The notes under the pieces were generated by a model. It was not told the origin of the DNA, ran no database searches, and saw nothing but the letters and a program-made list of their open reading frames with translations. A stretch of 64,000 nt of DNA. It comes from Punctularia strigosozonata HHB-11173 SS5. Lineage: Eukaryota; Basidiomycota; Agaricomycetes; Corticiales; Punctulariaceae. The stretch's first letter is position 1, and each line of letters starts with the position of its first letter. This document shows, one piece after another, positions 25,640 to 35,552 of the stretch. Location: positions 217,496 through 281,495 of the forward strand of contig NW_006767452.1 of the NCBI RefSeq assembly GCF_000264995.1. The letters are read 5' to 3'. A program made the translations under genes and the position numbers.

Positions 25640-25790
25640 GCGATGCTGTCATACCAGAAGCGGTATGAAAGTCCATACCGATGAAGGTAATACAATTCTT
25701 GATTCTTGATGAACATGTTCTTCCTCAACGAGAAAACGGCACCGTTGGTGACATGAGAGTTGTTTGGCAGACGATAAATAGCGAGACCCT
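25640..25790 (-). pseudogene. Cytochrome P450 fragment
   Basis: On the minus strand a short stretch reads VTNGAVFSLRKNMFIKN, closely matching VTNGAVFSSRKDMFIKN of the intact P450 at 32249-34155. The match continues past the exon end into the following intron (TTCATCGGTATG and beyond), so this is a DNA-level copy, not a retrocopy. No start, heme motif or other exons are present nearby. Orientation is opposite to the intact gene. Confidence 0.6.
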
Positions 25791-25799
25791 TGAAACCTT

Positions 25800-26498
25800 A
25801 CCGGCCCCACCTCGATACTGTAACGGTTTCGCGTATCTTGCGCCGCCGTTATGTAGTTCTTGAACCGCGTCCAGGTCCTGGCGAGTTCCGGGCTCGGTAG
25901 TAGTCGTAGTCTTGCTGGTCGTAGCCAGGTGTCGGATATACCGTGCGCGTCAGTCCGCGCGGCTTTACACTGAGGGGGGCCTTTCCTTGAAAGCCCCAAG
26001 AAGTCCCCCGTAAGAGGGAGTCGCGTACTTCGCAGTTCGTCCACACTAAAGGGGACGAGCGAAGGCCGCGAGAGTAAGAGTAAGATGATTATGTACGATA
26101 CAGCCGCGCGTTGCAGTACTACGCGCTACTTCTATATTAGGTAGCCCGGCGTCGGGGCGGGGAAGTACGTGCAGGGCTACGCAGAGCCGTCACAGATACT
26201 CCCGACTGCCCCTTTCAAGATAAGCATATTGCCGGGCGTCGGAAGCCAAGTAGGAAATGTGCGAAACCTCGTGGCGGCGGTGTGGTACTTAAATGCGTTT
26301 TCATCAGCCCGGTGTCCGAGTGAAGTTAGAGCGAGTTCGCACGAAAAGGTAGTTTCCTCGTCTGTGTTTGGTTCGTTTTGGCACCGACTGCCTTTTCGCG
26401 CAAGCGTCTGCTCTTGCATCGATTTTATACGGACATTTATCACACGGGACTATTGTTACGAACCCGATGGGGGAAAAGGGATGCTGGGTGGGCGAACA
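25800..26498. other. Intergenic region, no gene seen
   Basis: Contains small hairpins (for example GTAGCCC / GGGCTAC around 26140-26185) and broken open frames; no gene supported. Confidence 0.3.
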
Positions 26499-27212
26499 TC
26501 ACAATTTGGATAGCACTCGCTCCTGTACTTTCTTGAGTGCCTCCATTCCCGGCTCCACTCTCGGCCATCCAACTCCCAAACCCTCGGTCTCGTTGGGCTT
26601 CGGAATAACATGGAAATGGACATGGAAAACGTGCTGCACGGATGTCAACTTCGTCCCATACACTACTAATAATGTCTGACCTGATGCGCAATCTTCCCAT
26701 TGTTCTGTCGTAAAGATGTCAGAGCAGCACGTGTTCCAGTATGTACAGACACACTTGGAGCACGTTGTAGTCCTTGACTTCGAGGGCAATTGCGATTCTC
26801 TTTGCAAGAGGTAAAATCTCCTCGAGGTATTCGTTTGGAACTTCGTCCATTGTGTTGCAGTGATCTATTCGGATGACGTGTAGTAAGCAAGGATATCGGC
26901 CGCGATAACGTCGTCTACAATATGTTACATTTTGGTATGATCAAGGTGTGTCCCTCAGCGACAGGCCCGATGTCCATGAAGACCAGGCTAACATATCGTC
27001 AGTACATGGCTTCATGTCCAGAATAAACTCACGATTTCTCGGTCTCTAAGAGCTTTAGTACGGGAATTTTCCCTGTGACACGTTCAGCTGGTGCGATGTG
27101 CCGAGAGGGCGACCTACCCTGAATCATCGCGCAGAAGAGACAGCTAGAGCGTATTAGCTTTCGTCATATGTTTGCTGGACGTCACGTACTCGTCTTTGAG
27201 AGTGCTCGCCAT
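26499..27212 (-). CDS. HINT-type HIT-family protein with C-terminal SKL, 138 aa
   Basis: A histidine-triad nucleotide hydrolase of the HINT branch (purine nucleoside phosphoramidate hydrolase activity in known members). Seven exons: 27190-27212, 27118-27143, 27033-27072, 26929-26987, 26755-26864, 26681-26704, 26499-26633 (417 nt). Residues: CLFC zinc pair near 10, KIPVLKLLETEKSLVFMDIG, GHTLIIPKYH, YNVLQNNG, and the catalytic triad HVHFHVIPKP (preceded by HVF). The chain ends QERVLSKL. SKL is the canonical type 1 peroxisome import signal, so a peroxisomal location is likely. Confidence 0.9.
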
Positions 27213-27360
27213 GACTTTTTGTGAAGGTGGTCGGAAAAGGTCGTGATGAACCAGACTCAACACTTACGTGTGGGCTTATAACATCTGTCGGCCAGGCGTG
27301 GGGATGTTTCGTGGCGATGCAATGACTGTCGTCATCTGCATGGTGATACGTCCCCCATCG

Positions 27361-27500
27361 ACCTACCTGCTATGTGTTTCTTGCGAGTTCTGGCATCCGG
27401 GGCTTCAATAATAGTACACGCCTCACAGCCGAGAAAACCCGCGGCGTAGACTAAGGCAGTCGCAAGACCAGCATTGCTGCCGAAGAACACCGTGGCAGTT
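27361..27500 (-). pseudogene. Possible serine/threonine dehydratase fragment
   Basis: A minus-strand stretch reads GSNAGLATALVYAAGFLG, similar to the SGGNAGLA phosphate-binding loop and following helix of fold-type II PLP dehydratases. It ends at a GTAGGT donor-like site. In-frame stops lie just upstream and no further domain can be followed, so this looks like a remnant. The resemblance is short. Confidence 0.3.
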
Positions 27501-28162
27501 CAGAAAGTTCGCGCTCAAGAGCCCCGAATGTCGTCGTGTAGGTATTTTGTCACGCTTCCTTCCGAGCTTCCATGATGTCTCTGCCTTGCGCCATGTCAAC
27601 TCGAGCACACAAGCCTCTTCATCGGAGTGAACTCGGACAATTGACTGCTATACAGGGAGCAGGGCATGTGTATTCTGTCTCGCGTATATACCAGACAGCA
27701 TTCGGTGAGTATTTTTGTAATCGGTACTATGGACCCACCCCTAATGCAACATCGCCCCCTAATGCAACATCGACACAAATCCCTCTCCCGTTCCTTTCCT
27801 GATCAGCCGTTCGTCTCGGAAAAAAATCTATGTAATCTCATACATCTATACATACTGTATGTAAGAGATGAAGTAGGAGCGAGGCTTGGTTCGGGCTACA
27901 GAAAAACATTAGGACTGCTCGAGTGAGTTGATGCAACATGTCGCGAGTACTCCACGGCCTCGCTTCGCCGGATCGGTAACGCAAAATTCATGGAAATATT
28001 GTGTAGTACTAAATACCTTGTATCCTATTTGCTACGCCATCCCGATTTGCGATTGCTGTAGTAATGCTGCTGTAGGAGGATGTTCAACACAAAGGACAGT
28101 GTTGGCGTGACGGATGAGTTTAAACTCCGCCTGCGTTGATTGGCCTGAGCCGCTTGAGCCCC

Positions 28163-28479
28163 AGGCTCCGACCCATCCACTCTCCAGCTATTTGCGCTCC
28201 AAACAGAGAGCGCCCGCAAGGCTGAATCCGAGTTTCTTGGTGGAGGAGGATGCCAAATTAGGCAATTGAGAATATTAGGGGATGATCCAAAAGGGGGGAG
28301 TGGCAGTGTAGAGTTGATGCGAGGTATATCCGAATAGTGGGGGAGCGCAACGCTGGAGAGCGGCTGGCACATAATGTAATTTGCAATTCATGCCGGAGCT
28401 CGGCTCTGACACATATTCTCCCAGGGTAACTGAAGACCCAGCTTGGGGTCAACAACCGCGCGCGGGTAGCACAGCCACA
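28163..28479. repeat. Left arm of long inverted repeat
   Basis: Reverse complement of 28915-29210. The outer and inner blocks (28335-28479 and 28163-28217) are near identical to the other arm; the block between has diverged. The loop is 28480-28914. Confidence 0.8.
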
Positions 28480-28664
28480 GGTAAGATTCGCTCAACAACG
28501 AGCATATTCTTTCTCGTCGATAGGTGTAGGAGTGCTAAGGCATACTCCGTGGACTGTTGCAACCCCTTTGGGTTGTTGAATGGTAAAATGAACTCATAAG
28601 CTTAGCGGACCACCGTTGCAGCAAGTCATATATGACGAGGAGTCGCGCCGACAACGCGCGCATT

Positions 28665-28745
28665 TGACGAAGTGGTAACGTGTCGCATTTCGCGACTTTC
28701 CTTTTTCGTAAGGACGGGGTTCAATCCACAGACGCACACTTTTTT
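28665..28745 (+). ncRNA. tRNA-like Pol III relic
   Basis: A box A-like TGACGAAGTGG (28665-28675), a box B match GGTTCAATCC (28718-28727) and a T6 run at 28740-28745, with spacing like a tRNA with a long variable arm. The acceptor and T stems do not pair well, so it is not a working tRNA. It sits in the loop of the long inverted repeat. Confidence 0.3.
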
Positions 28746-28914
28746 CAACAATGCATAGCAATTGTTTCCAACCACCGAAATCAAGGGAGCCCTCTCCGGC
28801 TTCATTGAGGTCTTTAAGGGCCTAATAACTAACATTATTATGTAGATGACAGGATCGTGTACCCTCTATCAGGGATTACTAGGGGATTGCAGCAGTATGA
28901 GCCGGATTGGGGAC

Positions 28915-29210
28915 GTGGCTGTGCTACCCGCGCGCGGTTGTTGACCCCAAGCTGGGTCTTCAGTTACCCTGGGAGAATATGTGTCAGAGCCGAGCTCCGG
29001 CATGAATTGCAAATTACATTATGTGCCAGCCGCTCTCCAGCGTTGCGCTCCCCTCTATTCGGATATTCCTCGGATCATTCTCTTTGCACCGCCATCTTCC
29101 TAATCCAGTATCTTCCCCTATCTTCCCAAATCCCATTCAACTCGGATTCAGCCTCGCGGGCGCTCTCTGTTTGGAGCGCAAATAGCTGGAGAGTGGATGG
29201 GTCGGAGCCT
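28915..29210. repeat. Right arm of long inverted repeat
   Basis: Partner of 28163-28479. It begins GTGGCTGTGCTACCC and ends in GGTCGGAGCCT. Both arms can be read as the same short peptide, but this follows from the DNA identity. Confidence 0.8.
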
Positions 29211-29475
29211 GCTTGAGCCCTGCGTTGCGCTGCAGCCTGTCCTAGTTCGGCACCTCGGCAATTTGTGACCGCGTGTGATGATCTCGCAACTTTGGCTGGT
29301 GCTCACTTCGTCTCGCCGGCATCTCTCTGGCAGAGTTGAGGCCTAACCAAAATATTTGAAACGCTGAATGACACATCTATAGCATCTTGGCTATCTACTA
29401 CCAAAGTTTCGGACAATTTTGAGGTGATTTGAGGGAGATATAACCCTAATGCAACACGCGTTGCATTAGGGGTGG

Positions 29476-30255
29476 ATGCACAGTATCATGGGCGGTTCAC
29501 AACGGATCCAGACTCCAGAAGTAAGGTAAGACAGGGCCACACCATCACGTGTTGGCGCCACAATGGTCTCTCGACCAATCACAGCCCTCGGATGAGCGGG
29601 ATTCCCAGAGAATGGGCAGCTTGATTAGGATATCGCTGCTCACCCAGCGCTCTCTCATAATATGTAGGACCGTCATATCATCGAGTCATTGTCTAGCTAT
29701 GATGTGACGGTAGTAGATATGTTGCAGCTTCTGTGCAGCGCACCAAATACAACAATTCTTGACATTTCCTCGACAAATGCGACACGTGATGTACCAGGGT
29801 TTGCGCTGGCCCTGCCTTACCTTAGTTATGGCTGCCGTGATGTTGTACGTTCTGCATGCGAACCTGATACATTGCTGATTATCTACGCCATAGCGCGCAT
29901 GACGAATCCTGGCAGACGTGCTTCCATGATTGAGCGCGGCGGTCAAGTGTTACAGCGATGCAGTCAAACTTCTAGCTAGGTGGAACGTCCTACTCACTGG
30001 AGCGTTGCACTCTCATCGCGAACCACGCAACGAAGAAGTGTGAGAGGGACAGCAATTGAGTGTCACGTCGAGTCACGCTGGTAAATGGGTAGTTCCGGTC
30101 CTCCAGCGATATTGACCTACGAATGACCCAGTTTCGCTGAGTCCTGGACGTTGACGTCAAGCCGATTTGCCTGTATATAACAAGCGGCTGACCCGAAAGG
30201 CTTTCCAGAGTTCCATTACTCTTTCACACAAGATCCTACCAACGATATCTCGGCG
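29476..30255. other. Intergenic region, no gene seen
   Basis: A 96-codon plus frame at 29689 lacks an ATG start and has no known relative. The last 100 bp hold the promoter of the next gene. Confidence 0.35.
30174..30180 (+). promoter_or_regulatory. TATA box
   Basis: TATATAA, 76 bp upstream of the ATG at 30256. Confidence 0.4.
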
Positions 30256-31630
30256 ATGGCGTTAACTGTTCTCCCAAACGTCTCCGTCCTTGTGTCTATC
30301 TGGCTGGAGACGCTGTTCTATGGTAACTCCTATCGAGGCAGCCCAACTATCGTGATCTGATTCAACCACTTAGGGATATACGTTGTTGTATTCATGATGG
30401 CTTTCTGGATCATATGTAACAGACGCGGAACGCACTTCTCCAGTCTCCCTGTTGCTGGAATCACGGTCTTGATGTCAGTCGCTATTGCCGTCTACGATGG
30501 CAACGTTGCACTCACAGATGCTAGGTTCTGCATCTGTACCGCACATGTGGGAGTCAACTTCACCCGTCTCATTCAGGCGTTCATCCTACCGGAGACGAAG
30601 GAAGAAACGTTGAAATACCTGTATGATCTGACGCAGCCGACCAATATCGCAAAACAGGCCCTGTGGGTGTGTAACGTGAGTCCTAGTCGGCCGAGTTCCA
30701 TCCACATGGCTCCTGATATGTGTTTAGAACCTCCTTGCGGACTCCGTTATTGTAAGTCGTTGACAGGGACTCAAATATTCGATAATCCTCTGACTTATAG
30801 ATATACAGGTGTGGCGTCTATGGACGGTCTGGGGGAATCGATGGACGGTGTGCATTCTGCCTGTAATCCTTCTGCTTAGTACCACAGGTGGGCCGCAACA
30901 GTCTTACTCCCTATGCGCAACGGTGTTAAGTGGTATCATCAGCTTTCGGGATCGCTGTCTGTACCACGATATGCTTTTTGTGACCCACATACTCACTGTG
31001 TGCTCAGGTTTTAGCAACTTTTTCCGAAATCAACGTCCGCAGTTCCATCTTCACCGTGCGGTTTACGCAGAGAGCTACTGCCCAGTACGCGTTCTCGCTC
31101 TGCAATAACGTAGTTACGACTGCGTTAATCGCTGGTCGAATCATGTGGGTTACGGACGGGATGAAAGGGATGTTCGATGGCGCGCAGCGCAAGTATTGGC
31201 GCGTCATCCTCGTGGTCATCGAGTCGGGAGCGGTGTATGCATTCACACAGATCATACAGCTCAGTTTCTACGTGTCAAAGTTTCCGGGAATTTATTTTGT
31301 GGCTGACTCATTTGTACAGATCATGGTAAGCCCGGCTTCATAAGCTGTGAATTTCACTGATGAGTTGTGATCCGCAAGGCAATTGTCCCCACCATGATCG
31401 TTGTAGTCGTGGGAATGGGGTTTACCTCGACTTCTCCGAGCTTGACCGTTCAGGGAGGTCGGACCACCGCCGGTACCGGAAGTATCGTATTTGCTGGGCC
31501 ACCCCTCAACGATAGGTCCGAACTATCGATTGAATTGGCCGTGGGGCAACAAAGCTCGCATGGCCTAACAGATTCGACTCTCGGGAACTCTCATTCCAAG
31601 TTGCAGTGGCAGACCACTAGCGAAGTGTGA
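30256..31630 (+). CDS. Seven-helix integral membrane protein, 341 aa
   Basis: Another member of the agaricomycete-expanded seven-helix proteins of unknown role, distinct from the one at 6856-8536. Seven exons: 30256-30322, 30374-30473, 30525-30675, 30728-30751, 30809-30922, 31008-31326, 31380-31630 (1026 nt, all phases match). It starts MALTVLPNVSVLVSIWLETL and shows helix-rich stretches: VAGITVLMFCICTAHVGVNF, LLADSVIVWRLWTVWGNRW, VCILPVILLLSTT and IVPTMIVVVVGMGFTS. VWRLWTVWG after helix 4 is the family-like turn. The C-terminal 70 residues are a Ser/Thr/Gly-rich cytosolic tail. It lies just upstream of the P450 gene, same strand. Confidence 0.78.
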
Positions 31631-32192
31631 AGTACACAGTATATATACGTATCGTGTTCATAATCGTACACGGCAGTATGTTACCCGACCATTCGCCAGT
31701 CCATAGTATATTGCAAACATTCGTGTCCGCTGCCACCTTCAAGTCACTTACACCAAGATGGACACAATTCATAGCCCTCATGCCCTCGCGGGTATCGCGA
31801 TGTCGGGACTTTGCTTAAGACAGACGATCTTCTGTCACGCCAATGCTCTTTCAAATCTTGAAAATGGAGCTTAATGGGCTTTGCTGATGTATACACAATC
31901 GATACCGAGATTGGCCGTGAATTCTTCTCGCACACCTGTTCCGTACATCAGAATATCCACGGCCACTGATGTTCCTCAAAGCTCGAAGCCCGAATGCAGT
32001 TCTCAATTGGTAACTCATGACCCATCCTGCGATGAAGACATGTGGAGCATGACAGCTTCTCGGACTGCTGCCACGACAGGATTACCCTCGACAGAGACAG
32101 CCCAGCGGCCAGGTTTTCTTTTCCCGTTGTACTCGTACCCATGCCCTGCATCGCCAGCATGACGATTGGTGACTTCCCAAAACACAGACGGC
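31631..32192. other. Intergenic region, no gene seen
   Basis: Separates the membrane protein gene from the P450; no gene supported. Confidence 0.35.
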
Positions 32193-32200
32193 TATATAAA
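32193..32200 (+). promoter_or_regulatory. TATA box of the P450 gene
   Basis: TATATAAA, about 50 bp upstream of the chosen ATG; it argues against the longer in-frame extension beginning at 32042. Confidence 0.5.
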
Positions 32201-32248
32201 CGCGACTGCAGTCATTGCAGCCTCTACCTTCGTATGCGGAGCGTTGAA

Positions 32249-34155
32249 ATGTCTCTACCCGCAGAGACGGCGCCAAACTTTGTGTTCATCTTCAATTACT
32301 TGACGAGAGAATTGACTTGCCTGCTCGTAATTACTCTGTCGCTATATGCTTTTCATTGCTTTACTCGCCGTGACGCACGTACGGCATCTGGACCTCTACC
32401 AAAAGGACCCCGTGGTCTCCCACTTGTCGGTAGGGAACACTACTTTGTTGAAGCCTATTGTATTCTGACCCATATGCAGGCTGCTTTCCATTCTTAGTTC
32501 GATACCCGGAGGTGTCTTTGGACTACTGGTACCAGCGATATGGCCCAATTTATTCAATGTGGCTCGGGAATCAGCTTTGCATTGTCGTGTCAGATCCAGG
32601 GATAGCTAAAGACCTCTATGTCACCAACGGTGCCGTATTCTCGTCCAGGAAGGACATGTTCATAAAAAATCGTACCATCTTCATCGGTATGAACTTATTA
32701 TTGTATGACTTCTGATACGACACTGTCGCTCATGACTGCCCCCTTGTAGGCAGAGGCATTACCCCAATGCCATACAACGATACATGGCGTAAACATCGTC
32801 GCATTGCCGCTTCGTGGCTGAACGTGCGCTCCGTGGATAGTTATACCCACATTATTGACTACGAAGCATCCGCTCTTGTTCGCGATCTATACGCGGCTAG
32901 TAGTAAAGGAACGGCTGCCATCAACCCGCAGTCTTACGCAGGCAGATGCTCTCTTAACAACATGCTCGCCATTTGCTTCGGATCCCTCCGCACAACGAGC
33001 ATAGATGATCCCCTGGTTGCTCAAGCACTACATTTCTCTCGCGAGTGGATGTGAGCGATTCCAACCACAAACCCAGGATCACTACTGATTAGGAGCTAGG
33101 AATCTCACATCACCCACATCAAATCTTGTGGACTTCATAACTCCTTTGCAATGGATACCTACATTTACCCGGTGTCGCGGTAAGAAGCTTCATCGCGAGC
33201 TCGTTGAAGTCTATGGAGGAATCATCAAGGATATTGAGGTCACCATGGCCTCTGGGGGCGCATATCAGGACTGCTTAGCAAAGACACTCATTGAGAACCG
33301 TACCAAGGAGGAGCTGGACGACATGGATATTGTCATGATGATATCCGCATTCATGATAGGAGGTGTCGAAACGGTCGGTGCCCATATGATCACTCGAATT
33401 CTAGCTCACTCTCGGCGTAGACGGCCTCGATTATGCAGTGGTTCTTGGCTCTCATACCCGCCTATCCTGAGGTTCAGAGGACTGCTCAAGACGAACTGGA
33501 CAGGGTGGTAGGACGGGAGCGAATGCCAACCCTCGACGACGAGAAGAATCTCCCTTACTGCCGCAGCATTATCAAAGAGATCGAGCGATGCCATAATCCG
33601 TTCTGGATTGTTACACCGCATTCGTCTACGGAGGATTTCTCCTATAGGGGATGGATCATTCCGAAAGACACTGTCGTCATCTTGAACACCTGGTCCATGC
33701 ACCATGATCCTTCTCGATTCCCATGTGCTCACGAGTTCAGAGTGAGTTAACCTTCCTGACTTTCTTTTTGTGAGTACCGGAAATGACTAGATATGTTAGC
33801 CTGAGCGATACGTCAATGATACGACGAGCAGCGCAGAGTCAGCAAGCCTCGCAAACCCTTACGAGAGAGATAATTGGATGTTTGGTGCGGGGTAAGTCTC
33901 GAATTATCGCTTCTCCAAGCAGCGAGCTATAGATAATTGCATTCTAGTCGACGAATCTGTCCCGGGATTCTGGTCGCTGAGAGAGAAATATGGCTCACTA
34001 TATCACGTCTTCTCTGGGCATTCAACATGGCAGAAATTCCTGGAGAGCCTATCGACTTGAATGAGTACGATGGTCTTTCGGCTAGGTCTCCGGTACCTTT
34101 CAGGATCAAGCTCGAACCTCGACACGAGAAAGTAGGTCAGGTCATGGCTTTTTGA
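32249..34155 (+). CDS. Cytochrome P450 monooxygenase, 527 aa
   Basis: A membrane-anchored heme monooxygenase; substrate unknown. Seven exons: 32249-32429, 32480-32686, 32750-33050, 33100-33373, 33421-33741, 33800-33891, 33948-34155 (1584 nt). The N-terminus has an ER anchor (CLLVITLSLYAFHCF) and the hinge GPLPKGPRGLPLVG. Core motifs are intact: helix C WRKHRRIAA, helix I GGVETT near residue 320, ExxR in IIKEIERCHNP near 372, PERY, and the heme loop FGAGRRICPGILVAERE with the Cys ligand near 463. All core motifs are present, so it looks functional. An alternative start 15 nt upstream is in frame. A fragment of a close paralogue lies at 25640-25790. Confidence 0.92.
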
Positions 34156-34435
34156 ACATTCTTGCCGGTCCCCTTTGTCACTGCGAGTATAGTATGCGAG
34201 ATGGTTTCATGTACGAGTGCGCGCTTGATCCTGCTCCACGGTCCAATCTGAAAGTAGTCTGGATAGTATCGTGGGTTCCCGTATGGATATTATTCGCTAC
34301 CGTTGCCATTTTCAGTGTCCGGGTCGCCGCGGGTGTCGGAGGATCTGGGCGAGTGATAAGAACCTAGGTTTGCGCGAAGCTGCGGAAGCTGACCAACCAT
34401 GCTGTCGTGCTTATGCTTCGACTGGGACTACACTA

Positions 34436-34548
34436 GAGTGTATCTGCAGGTGGTAAAAGTTCTCCGCAGTGGTCAAAGGGGAGCCCCGCCAAAAAATGCA
34501 GTGCGTGGTAAAAGTTCCACCCCACTTCGCCGTGCTGCAGATACACTC
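34436..34548. mobile_element. 113-bp MITE with 14-bp TIRs and TA target duplication
   Basis: GAGTGTATCTGCAG at 34436-34449 is perfectly inverted at 34535-34548, and TA flanks both sides (34434-34435, 34549-34550). The TA duplication suggests a Tc1/mariner-type source. The inside carries two direct copies of GGTAAAAGTTC. Confidence 0.6.
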
Positions 34549-34665
34549 TACTGTCCCAACATGACAGACGATGGTAGCGACGCCGACACGCGTACAGTAC
34601 CGGAGGACCATTGATTTGGCTCGAAACCAGCCATCTCTACGAAAAGGGAGGGGTGATATTTGTAC

Positions 34666-35110
34666 GAGTGTCGCATTTGCAGACATTGGTCTATCCGAAG
34701 ATCGAGATCAAGGATGGCAGCCACCAGAGTCGATGTCAGTCCACTCGCAACGCTCACCCCCTTTCAAGACCTCGCCTCCAGTCCCCATATCTGAACGGAG
34801 CATATATACTACCTCGTCTTCGTCGCCACCTCGGGCTGTCCCAGTGCCAGTTGCGGTCGCCTCGGCGGCCTCCCTCCACTGGCAGTCGTCCCGCTGTTTG
34901 GGCTACCCGGCATCGTTCGCCGTTCACTAAGTACCACGACGCGGGACTCCACCTCCTGTACCACATCTATCGGAGCGACCTCCGCCCTATGACGTACGCT
35001 ATATGAGATAGCCCAACTCCGTACTTTACGATAGATCATCTCCGATGAGACGGTTGTTGAAATATATCCATAAAATACCCCCTATATGTAGATTGTAGCG
35101 TCCATGTACA
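34666..35110 (+). pseudogene. Truncated copy of the 3' part of the 23406-25041 gene
   Basis: The sequence from GTGTCGCATTTGCAGAC onward matches 24694 to about 25170, in the same orientation, including stop-codon surroundings and some 3' flank. By eye it is about 80% identical. The copy starts in the middle of the source's last exon, lacks the upstream exons, and its frame is broken relative to the source. It lies just downstream of the P450 and a 113-bp MITE. Confidence 0.75.
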
Positions 35111-35120
35111 TGGAACGCAT

Positions 35121-35552
35121 CCCTTTCATACCCTCCCCAAAACCCAGTAAATGCATCACGATGCAGAGCATGATCCTCGGGAGTCTGCGCACAGTGAAAA
35201 CAAAGCAGCCATGGGATAGAAGCGCGTTCTCACGACCACTTTCGGCTCTGCAGGTCTACCAACCGGAATGATTCCAACCTCGTCCATCCTCGTCATCCAC
35301 TGGTATATCCACCGTTGTCTACCTGCTACTCAGGATCTGCACGCGTTCAAGACAAATACGTCAACATAAAATCCGGTTTACTGCACGTTTCCCCGCTATC
35401 CGAGACATTATTGGAAGGACCTCTGCGTCATACACCGGATCGAGCCCGCTTTCCCTGCCAGCCATTCATTCCTACCACTTGCTTTGCCCCTCATAACATC
35501 ATAACACTCGCTGGAACTGTGATCTGGACCTGTGGGCGACGCCCTGGCCACC
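35121..35552. other. Upstream region of the arrestin gene
   Basis: No gene seen. A good CCACCATGG start context follows at 35553. Confidence 0.35.

Larger units (their letters stand above)
27735..29475. mobile_element. Non-autonomous element with 16-bp terminal inverted repeats
   Basis: The ends are CCACCCCTAATGCAAC (27735-27750) and its perfect reverse complement (29460-29475). Each end carries a second copy of the core CCCTAATGCAAC: direct at 27755-27768, and inverted back to back at 29444-29455. The inside has no coding capacity but holds a pair of about 300-bp inverted arms. I found no convincing target-site duplication, so the superfamily is open. Confidence 0.5.
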
